In this document: one piece after another, positions 7,822-17,458 of the stretch
How the letters are laid out: every line of letters starts with the position of its first letter
Position numbering within the stretch: the stretch's first letter is position 1
Assembly (NCBI RefSeq): GCF_023923205.1
Contig: NZ_CP099490.1
Span: 372,001-436,000 of the forward strand
Source: Ornithinimicrobium cryptoxanthini
GTDB lineage: Bacteria > Actinomycetota > Actinomycetes > Actinomycetales > Dermatophilaceae
DNA: 64,000 nucleotides
Direction: 5' to 3'
The notes under the pieces: generated by a model
What the model saw: only the letters and a program-made list of their open reading frames with translations
Database searches by the model: none
Told to the model about the DNA's origin: nothing
Program-made: the position numbers and the translations under genes

Positions 7822-8237
7822 GGGGCGCGGCCGAGGCCCGGAGGGCGCTGGCACCACGAGGCCGTGCACCACGAGACCGTGGCTCGGCGACGGTGCTGGC
7901 GGTGGGCGCGGTCCTCCTGCTGGTCTCCGTGCTGGTGGCTTTCCTGCTGGTCGGTGCGGCTGCCCAGGGGAGTCTGCGCGCCCGCGCTGCGGCGGACGCG
8001 GCGGCACTGGCTGGAGCCGGAGTGCTCCTGGAGGGCGGCTCCATGGACGCCGCATGCGCTGCTGCGGTGGACCTAGCCGCAGCGAACGGTGCACGCGTGC
8101 TCAGCTGCGACGCCCGTCAGGTCGCCAGCTCAGGACCAGCGCTGCGCGTCGCGGTGGTCGTCGCAGTGCCGGCCCTGAGCGGGGCCGAGGCTCACGCCGT
8201 GGCGCACGCCGGGCTCGTGACCAAAGCCGGTGGCTGA
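7818..8237 (+). CDS. TadE/TadG-like secreted protein (Rv3654c type)
   Basis: A protein of 139 aa starting at the GTG that overlaps tadE. A basic N-terminus ends in DRGSATVLAVGAVLL, a TadG-like transmembrane segment with small residues before it, followed by an Ala-rich helical region (ARAAADAAALAGAG) typical of TadE/TadG-like proteins of the actinobacterial helicase/secretion neighbourhood. The DECH helicase that defines that neighbourhood lies just downstream on the other strand. It is probably a minor pilus component or a secreted partner of TadE. Confidence 0.8.
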   Translation: MRGAAEARRALAPRGRAPRDRGSATVLAVGAVLLLVSVLVAFLLVGAAAQGSLRARAAADAAALAGAGVLLEGGSMDAACAAAVDLAAANGARVLSCDARQVASSGPALRVAVVVAVPALSGAEAHAVAHAGLVTKAGG

Positions 8238-8240
8238 GGG

Positions 8241-8789
8241 TCAGCGCCGGGTGCCGTCACCGCCCGACGTCGGCCCGTCCGGGTGGCTCCGCTGGTGGTC
8301 GCTCGGGAGCGCGATCTCGGGGTCGTGCGTCGGAGCCGCCTGGGAGTCGCTCGGGACCTGTCGCTGATGGCCCGCACCGTCGTGGTGGACCTCGCGCTCA
8401 TAGGGCGCCGGGTCGTTGGCCATCGACTGGTCAGTGCGCGACTGGTCAGTGCGCGAGTGGTCCGCGCGGGTCTCGTCAACCGGTGCAGGCATGGCCTCCC
8501 TGTCGCCGGAGTGGCGTCCGTCCGTGCCACCGTCACGCACCGCCTTGCGCAGCTCCTTGACCTCGTGACGGCGACGACGCGAGGCGCGCAAACCAGCAGC
8601 GAGAGCCACGAGGCCGAGTGCCAGCACGACCAGCGTGGCGGCGCCCAGCAGATACAGGTGCAGCGGGGTCAGCTGGACCGTGAAGACGCCGAGGTCGATG
8701 TCCAGCGGCTCGAGGTCGCTGGTGCCAAAGAACATATAGCCGAACACGACGGCGGCAACGACAATCAGCAGAAGTCCGAGGATGAGCAT
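8241..8789 (-). CDS. LapA-like two-helix membrane protein
   Basis: A protein of 182 aa from ATG 8789, supported by GAGGTG upstream. Two transmembrane helices (about 3-20 and 43-65) are separated by a short external loop in the manner of LapA-domain (DUF1049) proteins. They are followed by RRRRHEVKELRKAV and a polar, low-complexity tail with two copies of RTDQS and many His/Asp residues. The function of such actinobacterial proteins is not known. The stop is 3 bp from the convergent TadE/G-like stop. Confidence 0.65.
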   Translation of the reverse strand: MLILGLLLIVVAAVVFGYMFFGTSDLEPLDIDLGVFTVQLTPLHLYLLGAATLVVLALGLVALAAGLRASRRRRHEVKELRKAVRDGGTDGRHSGDREAMPAPVDETRADHSRTDQSRTDQSMANDPAPYEREVHHDGAGHQRQVPSDSQAAPTHDPEIALPSDHQRSHPDGPTSGGDGTRR

Positions 8790-8860
8790 GGGCACGCACC
8801 TCACGTGTCGATGGAGTCTTCCAGTTCGCCACGACATTAATGGCAGGCGTCGCTATCCGC

Positions 8861-11164
8861 CTATCGAGGGCGCCCCTGCTCCGCAAGCAGGTGCTGCAGC
8901 GCCCGGACCGCACCGACCTTGCTGAGTGGCGAGTTGCCGTTGCCACACTTTGGCGACTGCACACAGGATGGACAACCCACAGCGCACTCACAGGCCTGGA
9001 CGGTCTCCACGGTCGCCGCGAGCCATCGTCGGGCCTGGCGGAAACCCTGCTCGGCGAACCCGGCTCCACCGGGATGCCCGTCATAGACCAGGACGGTCGG
9101 CAGACCGGTGTCGGCGTGCAGCGCGGTGGAGACGCCGCCGATGTCCCACCGGTCACACGTCGCCACCAGCGGCAACAGTCCGATTGACGCGTGCTCGGCA
9201 GCGTGCAGAGCGCCCGGGATCTCGGGCTCGCCGACCCCAGCCAGGGCCAGCTCGTCCTCGGGCAGGGTCCACCACACGGCCATCGTCGACAGGGTGCGCA
9301 CCGGGAGGTCGAGCGGGTGCTCACCGATCACCTCGCCGGTCGGCAGCCGTCGCAGGAACGAGGTGACCTGGCTGGTCACCTCGACCGCTCCGAAGCTGAG
9401 GGTGGCCGCCCCCCACTGGTGCTGGCGGTCTGCCCGCAGGATCCGGAACTCGCTGGTCGACCGCGCCTGGGTGCTCCACCCGGGATCGCCGGCGACCACC
9501 TGCGCGGAAGCGTCGATCAGGTCGAGCTCGCTGACGACATACGGGTGCCCCTGGTGCAGATAGACCGCACCGGTGTGCACGGCCGAGTGCGCCCGCGCCT
9601 CATCGACCGTGCCCAGCACGCGGCCGGTGCGGCTCTCCACGATCCGGACCGTCTGGCCGATGCCGCGCAGTTCCACGTGGTCGCTGGGTCGGTCGGACCT
9701 GGCCCAGAACCAGCCGGCGGGCCGCCGCCGCAGCACGCCGCCGGCGACCAACGCGTCCGCGAGGCGGGCCACCGTCGGGCCGAACCACTGCGTGTCCGCC
9801 TCCGTCAGCGGCAGTTCCGCCGCCGCTGCAGCCAGGTGAGGCGTGAGGACGTGCGGATTCTCCGGGTCAAAGACGCTCGCCTCGACAGGAGCCTCGAAGA
9901 TGGCCTCAGGGTGGTGCACCAGATACGTGTCCAGCGGGTCGTCGGCAGCCACGAGCAGCGCCAGGGACTCGGTGCCGGTCCTGCCGGCCCGCCCCGCCTG
10001 CTGCCACAGTGACGCCCTGGTCCCCGGCCACCCGGCGATCACCACGGCATCCAGCCCGGCAATGTCGATGCCCAGCTCAAGGGCACTGGTGGCCGCCAGG
10101 CCGAGCAGCTGCCGCTCCCGCAGAGCGCGCTCCAGCTCACGACGCTCCTCGGGCAGGTAGCCGCCGCGATAGGCCGCCACCCGGGACACCAGCGTCGGGT
10201 CGACTTCCGACAGGTCGCGCCGGGTCGAGGACGCGACCACCTCGACGCCGACCCGCGACCGGGCGAACGCCACCGTCTGCACGTCCTGCAGCACCAGGTC
10301 GGCCAGCAGCGAGGCCGACTCCGAGACGGCGCTACGACGCGTGTCGGCACTGGTCATCGGCGGCTCCCACAGTGCAAAGGTGGTGGCCTCACGCGGCGAG
10401 CCGTCGTGGGTGACCGCGACGACGTCCTGACCGATCAGGGCCCGCGCCAGCCGGGCCGGCTCCGCGACCGTCGCAGAGGCAAGGAGCACGGTCGGTCGCG
10501 AGCCATAGCGGGCAGCCACCCGCAGCAGCCGGCGCAGCACCGCAGAGGTGTGCGCACCGAAGACGCCGCGATAGACGTGGCACTCGTCGACCACGACAAA
10601 CTTCAGGACTCGCAGGAACGGCGCCCAGTGCTGGTGCCCGGGCAGCAACGAGTGGTGCAGCAGGTCGGGGTTGGACAGCACATAGTGCGCGTGGTCGCGG
10701 ATCCACCGCCGCTCGTCGGTCGGGGTGTCACCGTCATAGACGGCAGCACGCACGTCCGGCACCGCCATCGCCTCGAGCCGAGCCATCTGGTCAGCGGCCA
10801 GCGCCTTGGTCGGAGCCAGATAGAGGGCGGTCGCCCCGCGACCCGTGGGGGCGTGCGAGCCCTCGGCGAGCGCCGTCAGCACCGGCACCAGGAAGCCCAG
10901 CGACTTGCCCGAGGCCGTCCCCGTCGCACAGACCGTATGCCGACCGGTCCGCGCCAGGTCAGCCATCTCCCGCTGGTGCGACCACAGGTGGGTGACCCCG
11001 GCCCCCGACCACGCGGCATACACGCCAGGATCGACCCAGGTGGGCCACGGGACGAGTTCGGCCTCGCGCCGCGGCAGTTGCCGGACGTGGACCAGACGCT
11101 CGCCGCGAGTACCCCGGGCCAAGTGGTCCAGGGTTGCGCGCGGGTCGAAGGTCTGACGAGACAT
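8861..11164 (-). CDS. DECH-box helicase with DUF1998 zinc domain (MrfA type)
   Basis: A superfamily 2 helicase of 767 aa. Motifs in order: ATGTASGKS (Walker A), VVVDECHVYRG (DECH box), LLASATV (motif III), and SALELGIDIAGLDAV with QQAGRAGRTG (motifs IV-VI). The C-terminal DUF1998 region carries CECAVGCPSC followed by CGNGN, a four-Cys metal site. B. subtilis MrfA is a family member involved in repair of mitomycin C damage, so a DNA-repair role is plausible. The gene belongs to the conserved helicase/secretion neighbourhood next to tad genes. ATG 11164 (MSRQTF) is chosen; a GTG 9 nt upstream is equally possible. Confidence 0.9.
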   Translation of the reverse strand: MSRQTFDPRATLDHLARGTRGERLVHVRQLPRREAELVPWPTWVDPGVYAAWSGAGVTHLWSHQREMADLARTGRHTVCATGTASGKSLGFLVPVLTALAEGSHAPTGRGATALYLAPTKALAADQMARLEAMAVPDVRAAVYDGDTPTDERRWIRDHAHYVLSNPDLLHHSLLPGHQHWAPFLRVLKFVVVDECHVYRGVFGAHTSAVLRRLLRVAARYGSRPTVLLASATVAEPARLARALIGQDVVAVTHDGSPREATTFALWEPPMTSADTRRSAVSESASLLADLVLQDVQTVAFARSRVGVEVVASSTRRDLSEVDPTLVSRVAAYRGGYLPEERRELERALRERQLLGLAATSALELGIDIAGLDAVVIAGWPGTRASLWQQAGRAGRTGTESLALLVAADDPLDTYLVHHPEAIFEAPVEASVFDPENPHVLTPHLAAAAAELPLTEADTQWFGPTVARLADALVAGGVLRRRPAGWFWARSDRPSDHVELRGIGQTVRIVESRTGRVLGTVDEARAHSAVHTGAVYLHQGHPYVVSELDLIDASAQVVAGDPGWSTQARSTSEFRILRADRQHQWGAATLSFGAVEVTSQVTSFLRRLPTGEVIGEHPLDLPVRTLSTMAVWWTLPEDELALAGVGEPEIPGALHAAEHASIGLLPLVATCDRWDIGGVSTALHADTGLPTVLVYDGHPGGAGFAEQGFRQARRWLAATVETVQACECAVGCPSCVQSPKCGNGNSPLSKVGAVRALQHLLAEQGRPR

Positions 11165-11324
11165 CAGCGCCACCGTATGCCGTGTGCGACGCCCAACGGG
11201 AAGCCGCGTGTGGGGGATGTCACAGGGGTCGCGTACCGTGACCCCCGTTACAGTGGCGCAGAACCCACCACCAGTTGAAACGGCGTGCCCGGTCGATGAC
11301 GACCGGCGTCTCCCAGGAGGATAA

Positions 11325-11363
11325 ATGCTGAACCCTTCGCACGGTCCCGAGGTGCTGTCATGA
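11325..11363 (+). CDS. Putative 12-aa leader peptide before hppA
   Basis: A short frame (MLNPSHGPEVLS) has the strongest ribosome site in the area, AGGAGG four bases before its ATG. It ends in a TGA that overlaps the hppA ATG (ATGA). hppA itself has only a moderate site (GAGGTG). This arrangement suggests the leader is translated and couples ribosomes onto hppA. No database support is claimed; the evidence is spacing and overlap only. Confidence 0.45.
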   Translation: MLNPSHGPEVLS

Positions 11364-13627
11364 ATGCAGGTGACATCGAACTCGGCTCCGGTGAGATCTC
11401 CATCGTCATCGTCGTCGCCCTCATCGCGCTGGCGGCCCTCGCGATGGGCTTCAAGTTCCGTGCCGAGGTGCTGGCCACCTCGCCGGGCACCCCCAAGATG
11501 CAGGAGATCGGCCAGGCTGTCCAGGAGGGCGCGCAGGCCTATCTGCAGCGCCAGTTCAAGACGCTCGCCATCTTTGTGGTGATCGCCTTCCTGCTGCTCT
11601 TCGCCCTGCCCGCCGACGACACCGCGGTGCGGATCGGTCGGTCCGTCTTCTTCGTCCTGGGCGCCGCCTTCTCGGCCGGCATCGGCTATCTGGGCATGAA
11701 CCTGGCCACCGCAGCCAACATGCGCGTGGCCGAGGCCGCCCGCAACCTGGACCGCGACAAGGGCATGCAGATCGCGTTCCGCACCGGCGGCACCGTCGGC
11801 ATGGCCACGGTCGGCCTGGGTCTGCTGGGCGCCGCGCTCGTCGTCCTCTTCTATCAGGGCGATGCCGCGAAGGTGCTAGAAGGCTTCGGTTTCGGCGCCG
11901 CGCTCCTGGCGATGTTCATGCGAGTCGGCGGCGGCATCTTCACCAAGGCCGCCGACGTCGGCGCCGACCTGGTCGGCAAGGTCGAGGCCGGCATCCCCGA
12001 GGACGACCCGCGCAACGCTGCGACCATCGCTGACAACGTCGGCGACAACGTCGGTGACTGTGCCGGCATGGCAGCCGACCTCTTTGAGTCGTATGCCGTC
12101 ACGCTGGTTGCGGCCCTCATCCTGGGTTCGGCAGCACTGGGCATGGACGGGCTGATCTTCCCGCTCATCATCCCGGCCCTGGGTGCGCTCACCGCGATTG
12201 CTGGTGTCTATCTGACCAAGGCCCGGGCCGGGGAGAGCGCTCTGGTCACGATCAACCGGGGCTTCTACATCTCGGCCCTGGTCGCCGCGGGCGTCTCGGC
12301 AGTCGCCGCGCTCATCTTCCTGCCGAGCGAGCTGCCGGAGCTGGGCCTCGACCCGAGCATCCGGGTCGCCGCTGCCGTCATCATCGGCATCATCCTGGCC
12401 GCGTTCATCCTCTGGCTGACCGGCTACTTCACCGGCACCGAGTCCAAGCCCACCAACAACGTCGCCAAGACCTCACTGACCGGACCGGCCACCGTGATCC
12501 TCTCCGGCATCGGGGTCGGTTTTGAGTCTGCGGTCTACACCGCGGCGACCATCGCAGGCGCCGTCTACATCCTGTTCACCCTCGGCGGTGGCGGGCTGAT
12601 CTTCGCGCTCTTCCTGGTGGCGATGGCTGGCTGCGGCCTGCTGACCACCGTCGGGATGATCGTGGCGATGGACACCTTCGGTCCCGTCTCGGACAACGCT
12701 CAGGGCATCGCTGAGATGTCGGGTGACGTGGACGGCGAGGGCGCCCAGATCCTGACCGAGCTGGACGCAGTGGGCAACACGACCAAGGCGGTCACCAAGG
12801 GCATCGCGATCGCCACGGCGGTGCTCGCGGCCACGGCGCTCTTCGGGTCCTACTACGACGCGATCCAGGTGGCCATCGGCGACCTCACCGGCGGCAGCGC
12901 CGATGACGGTGTCGACATCTTCCAGTCCCTGCTGGTCTTCGACCCGCGCGCGCTGGTCGGCATCATCCTCGGTGGTTCCGTGGTCTTCATGTTCTCCGGC
13001 CTGCTGATCGACGCGGTCACCCGCGCGGCCGGTGCCATCGTCTACGAAGTGCGCCGTCAGTTCCGGGAGAAGCCCGGCATCATGAACTACTCGGAGAAGC
13101 CCGACTACGCCCGCGTCGTCGACATCTGCACCAGGGACTCGCTGCGCGAGCTTGCGACGCCTGGCGTGTTGGCGATCCTGGCCCCGATCGCCGTCGGTTT
13201 CGGCCTGGGTGTGGGAGCCCTGGCCGGCTACCTCGCAGGTGCGATTGGCACCGGCGTGCTGATGGCTGTCTTCCTGGCCAACTCTGGTGGTTCCTGGGAC
13301 AACGCCAAGAAGATCGTCGAGGACGGTCACCACGGCGGCAAGGGCTCCGAGGCGCATGCAGCAGTGGTCATCGGTGACACGGTCGGCGACCCGTTCAAGG
13401 ACACGGCCGGCCCGGCCCTCAACCCGCTGATCAAGGTGATGAACCTGGTCGCGCTGCTCATCGCACCGGCCATCGTCGCGCTGTCCTATGGTGACTCCGC
13501 CAATGACCTGGCGCGCTGGGGCATCGCGGTGGTGGCCATCGCGATTATCGTCGGGTCCGTCTGGGTCACCAAGCGGCGCAGCACCGTCATCGGCGATGAC
13601 GACCTCGTGGAGGCTAAGACCCTCTAG
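11360..13627 (+). CDS. hppA: K+-independent H+-translocating pyrophosphatase
   Basis: A membrane protein of 755 aa with about 16 transmembrane helices, normal for the family. It couples PPi hydrolysis to proton export. The substrate and Mg sites are complete: DVGADLVGKVEAG, EDDPRNAATIADNVGDN (first Asp of DNVGDNVGD at residue 225) and, near the C-terminus, GDTVGDPFKDTAGPALNP. The diagnostic NTTKAVTKG has Lys at residue 476, where K+-dependent enzymes have Ala, so this is a K+-independent proton pump. It lies downstream of a possible leader peptide. A soluble PPase (39994-40521) is also encoded in the window. Confidence 0.97.
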   Translation: MNAGDIELGSGEISIVIVVALIALAALAMGFKFRAEVLATSPGTPKMQEIGQAVQEGAQAYLQRQFKTLAIFVVIAFLLLFALPADDTAVRIGRSVFFVLGAAFSAGIGYLGMNLATAANMRVAEAARNLDRDKGMQIAFRTGGTVGMATVGLGLLGAALVVLFYQGDAAKVLEGFGFGAALLAMFMRVGGGIFTKAADVGADLVGKVEAGIPEDDPRNAATIADNVGDNVGDCAGMAADLFESYAVTLVAALILGSAALGMDGLIFPLIIPALGALTAIAGVYLTKARAGESALVTINRGFYISALVAAGVSAVAALIFLPSELPELGLDPSIRVAAAVIIGIILAAFILWLTGYFTGTESKPTNNVAKTSLTGPATVILSGIGVGFESAVYTAATIAGAVYILFTLGGGGLIFALFLVAMAGCGLLTTVGMIVAMDTFGPVSDNAQGIAEMSGDVDGEGAQILTELDAVGNTTKAVTKGIAIATAVLAATALFGSYYDAIQVAIGDLTGGSADDGVDIFQSLLVFDPRALVGIILGGSVVFMFSGLLIDAVTRAAGAIVYEVRRQFREKPGIMNYSEKPDYARVVDICTRDSLRELATPGVLAILAPIAVGFGLGVGALAGYLAGAIGTGVLMAVFLANSGGSWDNAKKIVEDGHHGGKGSEAHAAVVIGDTVGDPFKDTAGPALNPLIKVMNLVALLIAPAIVALSYGDSANDLARWGIAVVAIAIIVGSVWVTKRRSTVIGDDDLVEAKTL

Positions 13628-13672
13628 AGATCCGAGCAGCTAGAGGCACAGAGCACCTAGTAGCTGAGGCTC

Positions 13673-14635
13673 ATGATCAACAGCGCACAGTCGTCCGGCC
13701 CGGCGGAGCAGCTCCGTCGGGCCGGACGCACTGCTGACCTGCTGCGAGCGCTGCTGACCGAGCAACCGGGCTATCGCCGCCATTGGCGCGCCCACGTGGT
13801 CCGGTCCGGTGAGTCCGAACCACACCAGGGTGCGGTGGCGCGCGTCATCGCACACCACCTCTGGGACACCGGCGAGGTCGACGAGTCCACGGAAGACCTG
13901 CCACGCAAGCTCAAGGACATCGTCGCCCGCGGACTGTCCGGGCGCGGCATCTCGCACCAGTCTCTGCAGTGGTTCATCCGGTCCTTCGAGATGACCGAGC
14001 CGCATGAGACCACGCTGTGGGGGGCCCTCCAGGAGGACCTCGCCGAACAGGCCGACTCCCCACGGCAGGTCAGTGCCGTCCCGCCGCTCCCGGCGGTCTC
14101 CCAGGCGGAGTCCGACCTGCGGGCCAACTACCGGACCCAGTCACTCATCGAGACCTACTCGGTCGGGCCGGATCGGTGCCGCCGGGAGCATCGTCTGGTG
14201 CACGTCCTCCAGGCTGTGCGCGACCTCGACCACGTCAGCTACCGGTTCGACACCAGCGAAGTGCAGGTAGTTGTGCTGCGTGGTGGCAGCGCCGGAGCGC
14301 CGGTGCCCGACCGCACACCCGGCCGCTACGTCCTGGACATCCAGCTCGTCGAACCGGTCCGTGCCGGCGGCCTGACCGCGCTCGAGACTCAGGCGACCTA
14401 CCCGGCCGGCGGGCCGAGAGCCACTCACTTCGTCAGGAGCCTGCGGGCCAGTTCGGGCGGTGTCTCCCTCCGGGTGCAGTTCGACCCGGCGGCGACACCG
14501 ACGTCGGTGCGCTGGCGGCACCGTGGCCGGCACGAGGTGGTGACCACGGTCGTCGAGCTCGATGACGAGCAGGCCGTCCACCATTTCCTGACACCGACCG
14601 AGGACTGTGTCGTCGGCTTTGAGTGGGACTGGTGA
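13673..14635 (+). CDS. Conserved protein of unknown function
   Basis: A cytosolic protein of 320 aa with no signal peptide or membrane segment. The N-terminal third is helical and includes IVARGLSGRGISHQSLQWFI, which resembles, from memory, a helical HTH-like domain seen in several actinobacterial proteins of unknown role. The C-terminal half (about 170-320) is beta-rich and ends acidic-aromatic (VVGFEWDW). GAGG precedes the ATG. Its stop overlaps the start of the methyltransferase gene (GTGA), so the two proteins are co-translated and may act together. I cannot assign a function. Confidence 0.6.
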   Translation: MINSAQSSGPAEQLRRAGRTADLLRALLTEQPGYRRHWRAHVVRSGESEPHQGAVARVIAHHLWDTGEVDESTEDLPRKLKDIVARGLSGRGISHQSLQWFIRSFEMTEPHETTLWGALQEDLAEQADSPRQVSAVPPLPAVSQAESDLRANYRTQSLIETYSVGPDRCRREHRLVHVLQAVRDLDHVSYRFDTSEVQVVVLRGGSAGAPVPDRTPGRYVLDIQLVEPVRAGGLTALETQATYPAGGPRATHFVRSLRASSGGVSLRVQFDPAATPTSVRWRHRGRHEVVTTVVELDDEQAVHHFLTPTEDCVVGFEWDW

Positions 14636-16167
14636 CCTCGCGCAGTGAGCACGCTGCACCCGCGGGGACGGCGGAGCAGCTCGAAGACCTCAGAGCCGAC
14701 CTGGCCCAGGCCCGCTTCACAACGGGTCACCTCGGCGAGCTGCTCGGTGCCGTGGCATCAGCGGCACTCCACCGTGACCAGCCACTTCCGGCGCTGCGGG
14801 CTCTCGAGCGCAGCGACGACCCGGCGGCGTCCCTCGTCCGGCTGCTCGTGCTTGGTCTCGTCGAGCCTGAGGCTCACCTTGAGGCCGCGCTGCCCCGCAC
14901 GGGCGCCAGCGGCCTGGTCGATCTGGGGATCGCCCGGTCTGCGGCCCCGACCGCATCGGCGTCTTCGGCGCCGTCGTTGAGGGCTATCTGCGACCTGCGG
15001 CCCTATGGCGATGAGCGGCACGACTGGTGGCTCGCGTCCGACCTGTCCGAGACCGTCCTGGGGCACGCGCTGCCGACCGATCACGTCCTGGGCATTGGCG
15101 GCGCCTCGACGACGCTCGCCTCGTGGACCCCGCGTCCGCGAGTCGCCCGCGCCCTCGACCTGGGGACGGGGTGCGGGGTGCAGGCGTTGCACCTCTCTGG
15201 TCACGTCGACCGCATCGTGGCGACTGACCTGTCCTCGCGCGCCCTGGGTTATGCCCGGTTCAATGCGGGCCTGAACGGCGTCGACCTCGACCTGCGGCAG
15301 GGGTCGCTGCTGGAGCCGGTCTCAGGGGAGACGTTTGACCTGGTCGTGTCCAACCCACCGTTCGTGATCACCCCGCGGCGTCCTGACGTGCCGCTGTTCG
15401 ACTATCGCGACGGAGGCGCCGCCGGTGACACCATCGTTGCCGGTCTGGTCCGAGATCTCGCGAGCGTCCTCGCGCCCGGAGGCATCGCACAGCTGCTCGG
15501 CAACTGGGAGCTGGGCTCGGGCGAGGAATGGTCCGACCGGGTCGGCGGCTGGCTCGACGGGACCGGCCTGGACGCCTGGGTGATCCAGCGGGAGACCCAG
15601 GACACCGCCGAGTATGCCGAGACCTGGGCCCGCGACGGAGGTCACCGACCCGGCACGGCTGAGTTTGACGACCTGTATGCCGCCTGGCTGGACGACTTCG
15701 CGGCTCGCGGGATCGATCGCATCGGGTTCGGCATCATCACGTTGCAGCGCCCCGTGACCGACCGTGAGCCGTTCCTGGCCCTGAAGGACTGGGCCACGCC
15801 GGTCGCCCACCCGAGCGGACCGGCCGTGCTCGCAGGCCTGGCTGCCCGGACCTGGCTTGCGGAGCACACCGACGACGAGCTCCTGGAGACACCCTGGTCG
15901 GTCCCGGACGACGTGACCGAGGAGCGGATCGGCCGCCCGGGTGACCCGGACCCCATGGTCATTCAGCTGCGACAGGGCGCCGGTTTGCGTCGCACGGTGC
16001 GACTCGACACCATTGCCGCTGGCCTCGTGGGCGCGAGCGATGGTGACCTCACCGCGCGACAGATCCTGAGCGGCATCGCGGTCCTGACCGACCAGCCCGT
16101 GGCTGACCTGACCGCTGGGGTGCTGCCGCTGCTGCGCGAGCTGGTGGCCGACGGATTCCTGCGCTGA
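14632..16167 (+). CDS. Class I SAM methyltransferase (HemK/PrmC-like core)
   Basis: A protein of 511 aa from the GTG overlapping the previous stop. An N-terminal helical domain (about 1-150) is followed by a Rossmann methyltransferase core with ALDLGTGCGVQAL (SAM-binding motif I), VATDLSSRALGYARFN and VSNPPFVITPR. NPPF is the catalytic motif of N-methyltransferases acting on glutamine, adenine or guanine. The C-terminal 150 residues are an additional domain. The substrate is unknown; protein glutamine and rRNA bases are both possible. The coupled upstream gene is a candidate partner. Confidence 0.85.
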   Translation: MTSRSEHAAPAGTAEQLEDLRADLAQARFTTGHLGELLGAVASAALHRDQPLPALRALERSDDPAASLVRLLVLGLVEPEAHLEAALPRTGASGLVDLGIARSAAPTASASSAPSLRAICDLRPYGDERHDWWLASDLSETVLGHALPTDHVLGIGGASTTLASWTPRPRVARALDLGTGCGVQALHLSGHVDRIVATDLSSRALGYARFNAGLNGVDLDLRQGSLLEPVSGETFDLVVSNPPFVITPRRPDVPLFDYRDGGAAGDTIVAGLVRDLASVLAPGGIAQLLGNWELGSGEEWSDRVGGWLDGTGLDAWVIQRETQDTAEYAETWARDGGHRPGTAEFDDLYAAWLDDFAARGIDRIGFGIITLQRPVTDREPFLALKDWATPVAHPSGPAVLAGLAARTWLAEHTDDELLETPWSVPDDVTEERIGRPGDPDPMVIQLRQGAGLRRTVRLDTIAAGLVGASDGDLTARQILSGIAVLTDQPVADLTAGVLPLLRELVADGFLR

Positions 16168-16196
16168 TCGAGGGGAGTTGCCTAGGGCGTGTCTCC

Positions 16197-16526
16197 CTAT
16201 GGTCCTGACGGTGGTCCCGACGTTGCGTGTGGCGGTGTAGTGCCGTCGGATGACGGGCCATCGGGAGTAAGCAAACCCATGGTGATGTATGTCAACGCTC
16301 CCAGAGTCAGCCCGACGCCGATCCAGATCGCCCAGGATGCCCATCCGCGGCGCAGGCGTTGCCCGACAAGGCCAGCGATAAAGACTAAGGGACCGACGCA
16401 CCAGCCGAAGAACCCGAAGATGGAGAGGCCGAGGCCGACAGGGATGGCGAGCACAGCTACCAGCGCTATACCAACAGTGAACTGCGAGTCACCTACACGC
16501 GGCTGAACGGTGCTGGGCCCTGTCAT
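16197..16526 (-). CDS. Small membrane protein inside the IS (passenger gene)
   Basis: A protein of 109 aa preceded by a strong ribosome site (GGAGGTGG, about 7 nt from ATG). Three hydrophobic helices are visible (about 17-36, 38-56 and 65-86), followed by a Pro/Ser/Gly-rich tail. Base composition is visibly lower in G+C than in neighbouring genes. The TAG stop begins at the inner edge of the left inverted repeat, so the gene fills the space between the transposase end and the terminus. The function is unknown. It could be an IS passenger, or host DNA captured by the element. Confidence 0.6.
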   Translation of the reverse strand: MTGPSTVQPRVGDSQFTVGIALVAVLAIPVGLGLSIFGFFGWCVGPLVFIAGLVGQRLRRGWASWAIWIGVGLTLGALTYITMGLLTPDGPSSDGTTPPHATSGPPSGP

Positions 16527-16582
16527 GCCTGACCACCTCCACGGTCTCCGGATGCTCGCGGCCCCAGTTACCTCAATGCCAT

Positions 16583-17458
16583 CTACCGTAGCGCGCGGAG
16601 CCAGATCGTGATGGCACGGAGGACGACTCCACCCCGGTAGGTCAGGGCGAGCTTGTCGTAGCGGGTGCCAGGGCGCGCCACTGCTTGAAGATGTTGAAGG
16701 AGCGCTCGACGACGTTGCGCCGCTTGTAGGCCTCGGTGTCGTAGCTGACCGGTCGCCCGCCCTTGGACCCGCGGCGTTGACGGTTGGCGATCTGATCTGA
16801 GCGTTCGGGGATCACAGCCTGGATGCCGCGCTGGCGCAGGAACTGGCGGTTGGCCGCGAGGAGTAAGCCTTATCGCCCAGCGCCCGCACCGGCGTGATCC
16901 GCGGCCGACCAGGGCAGACGCGGGGCACGCTCAGCGACTTCATGACGTGCTCGAACATCGGGGAGTCCCCGCCCTGGCCCCAAGAGCATCACCAGCGGAC
17001 GCATGTTCCCGTCGCACAGGTGATGGATCCTCGTCGAGAGCCCGCCGCGGGAGCGTCCGACAGCGTGATCAGGCGGCTCCTCGCGCAAATTCGTGTAGTT
17101 CGACAGATCCCCCTGTATCCCGGGGCAGGTTCGTAGCGTGCTGGTGAGCCCGGTTGACCGTGGAGTCGACCGAGACCTCCCAGTCGATCAACCCGGCCGC
17201 GTCGGCCTCGGCGAGCAGCAGCGTCAAGATGGCGTCCCACGTGCCGTCGCCGCTGAAACGGCGGTGGGGGTTCGATACCGTCTGCCACGGCCCGAAGCGC
17301 TCGGGCAAGTCACGCCAGGCGATCCCGGCCTGGTAGCGGTAGGGCCGACCTCTCCGCCCGTCCGAGCGCGGCACCAACGGCTCGATCAACTCCCACTGGT
17401 CGTCGCTTAGCAATGTAGTTCGTGACGCACCCGCAGCGTCCCAACCTTTGGGAGACAC
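16583..17458 (-). pseudogene. IS5-family DDE transposase, multiply frameshifted
   Basis: Reading three frames in turn reconstructs one transposase. The N-terminal part has LSDDQWELIEPLVP and VDSTVNRAHQHA (first Asp). After a shift near 17090, HAVGRSRGGLSTRIHHLCDG follows. After a second shift near 16970, GGDSPMFEHVMKSLS and ALGDKAYSS (second Asp) follow. A one-base deletion near 16860 precedes ANRQFLRQRGIQ, VVERSFNIFKQW (Glu) and the end RAIVIWLRAL. The first shift may be the programmed one known in this IS group; the other two are disabling. The gene is read as inactive. Confidence 0.85.

Noticed and set aside
8400..8470. Repeats in DNA near 8430-8455
   Set aside because: They are within the LapA-like coding sequence and merely encode two copies of RTDQS.
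16583..17458. All frameshifts in the transposase being programmed
   Set aside because: One shift near 17090 fits the known two-frame layout of the family, but two more are needed downstream, including a one-base loss, so the gene is considered dead.
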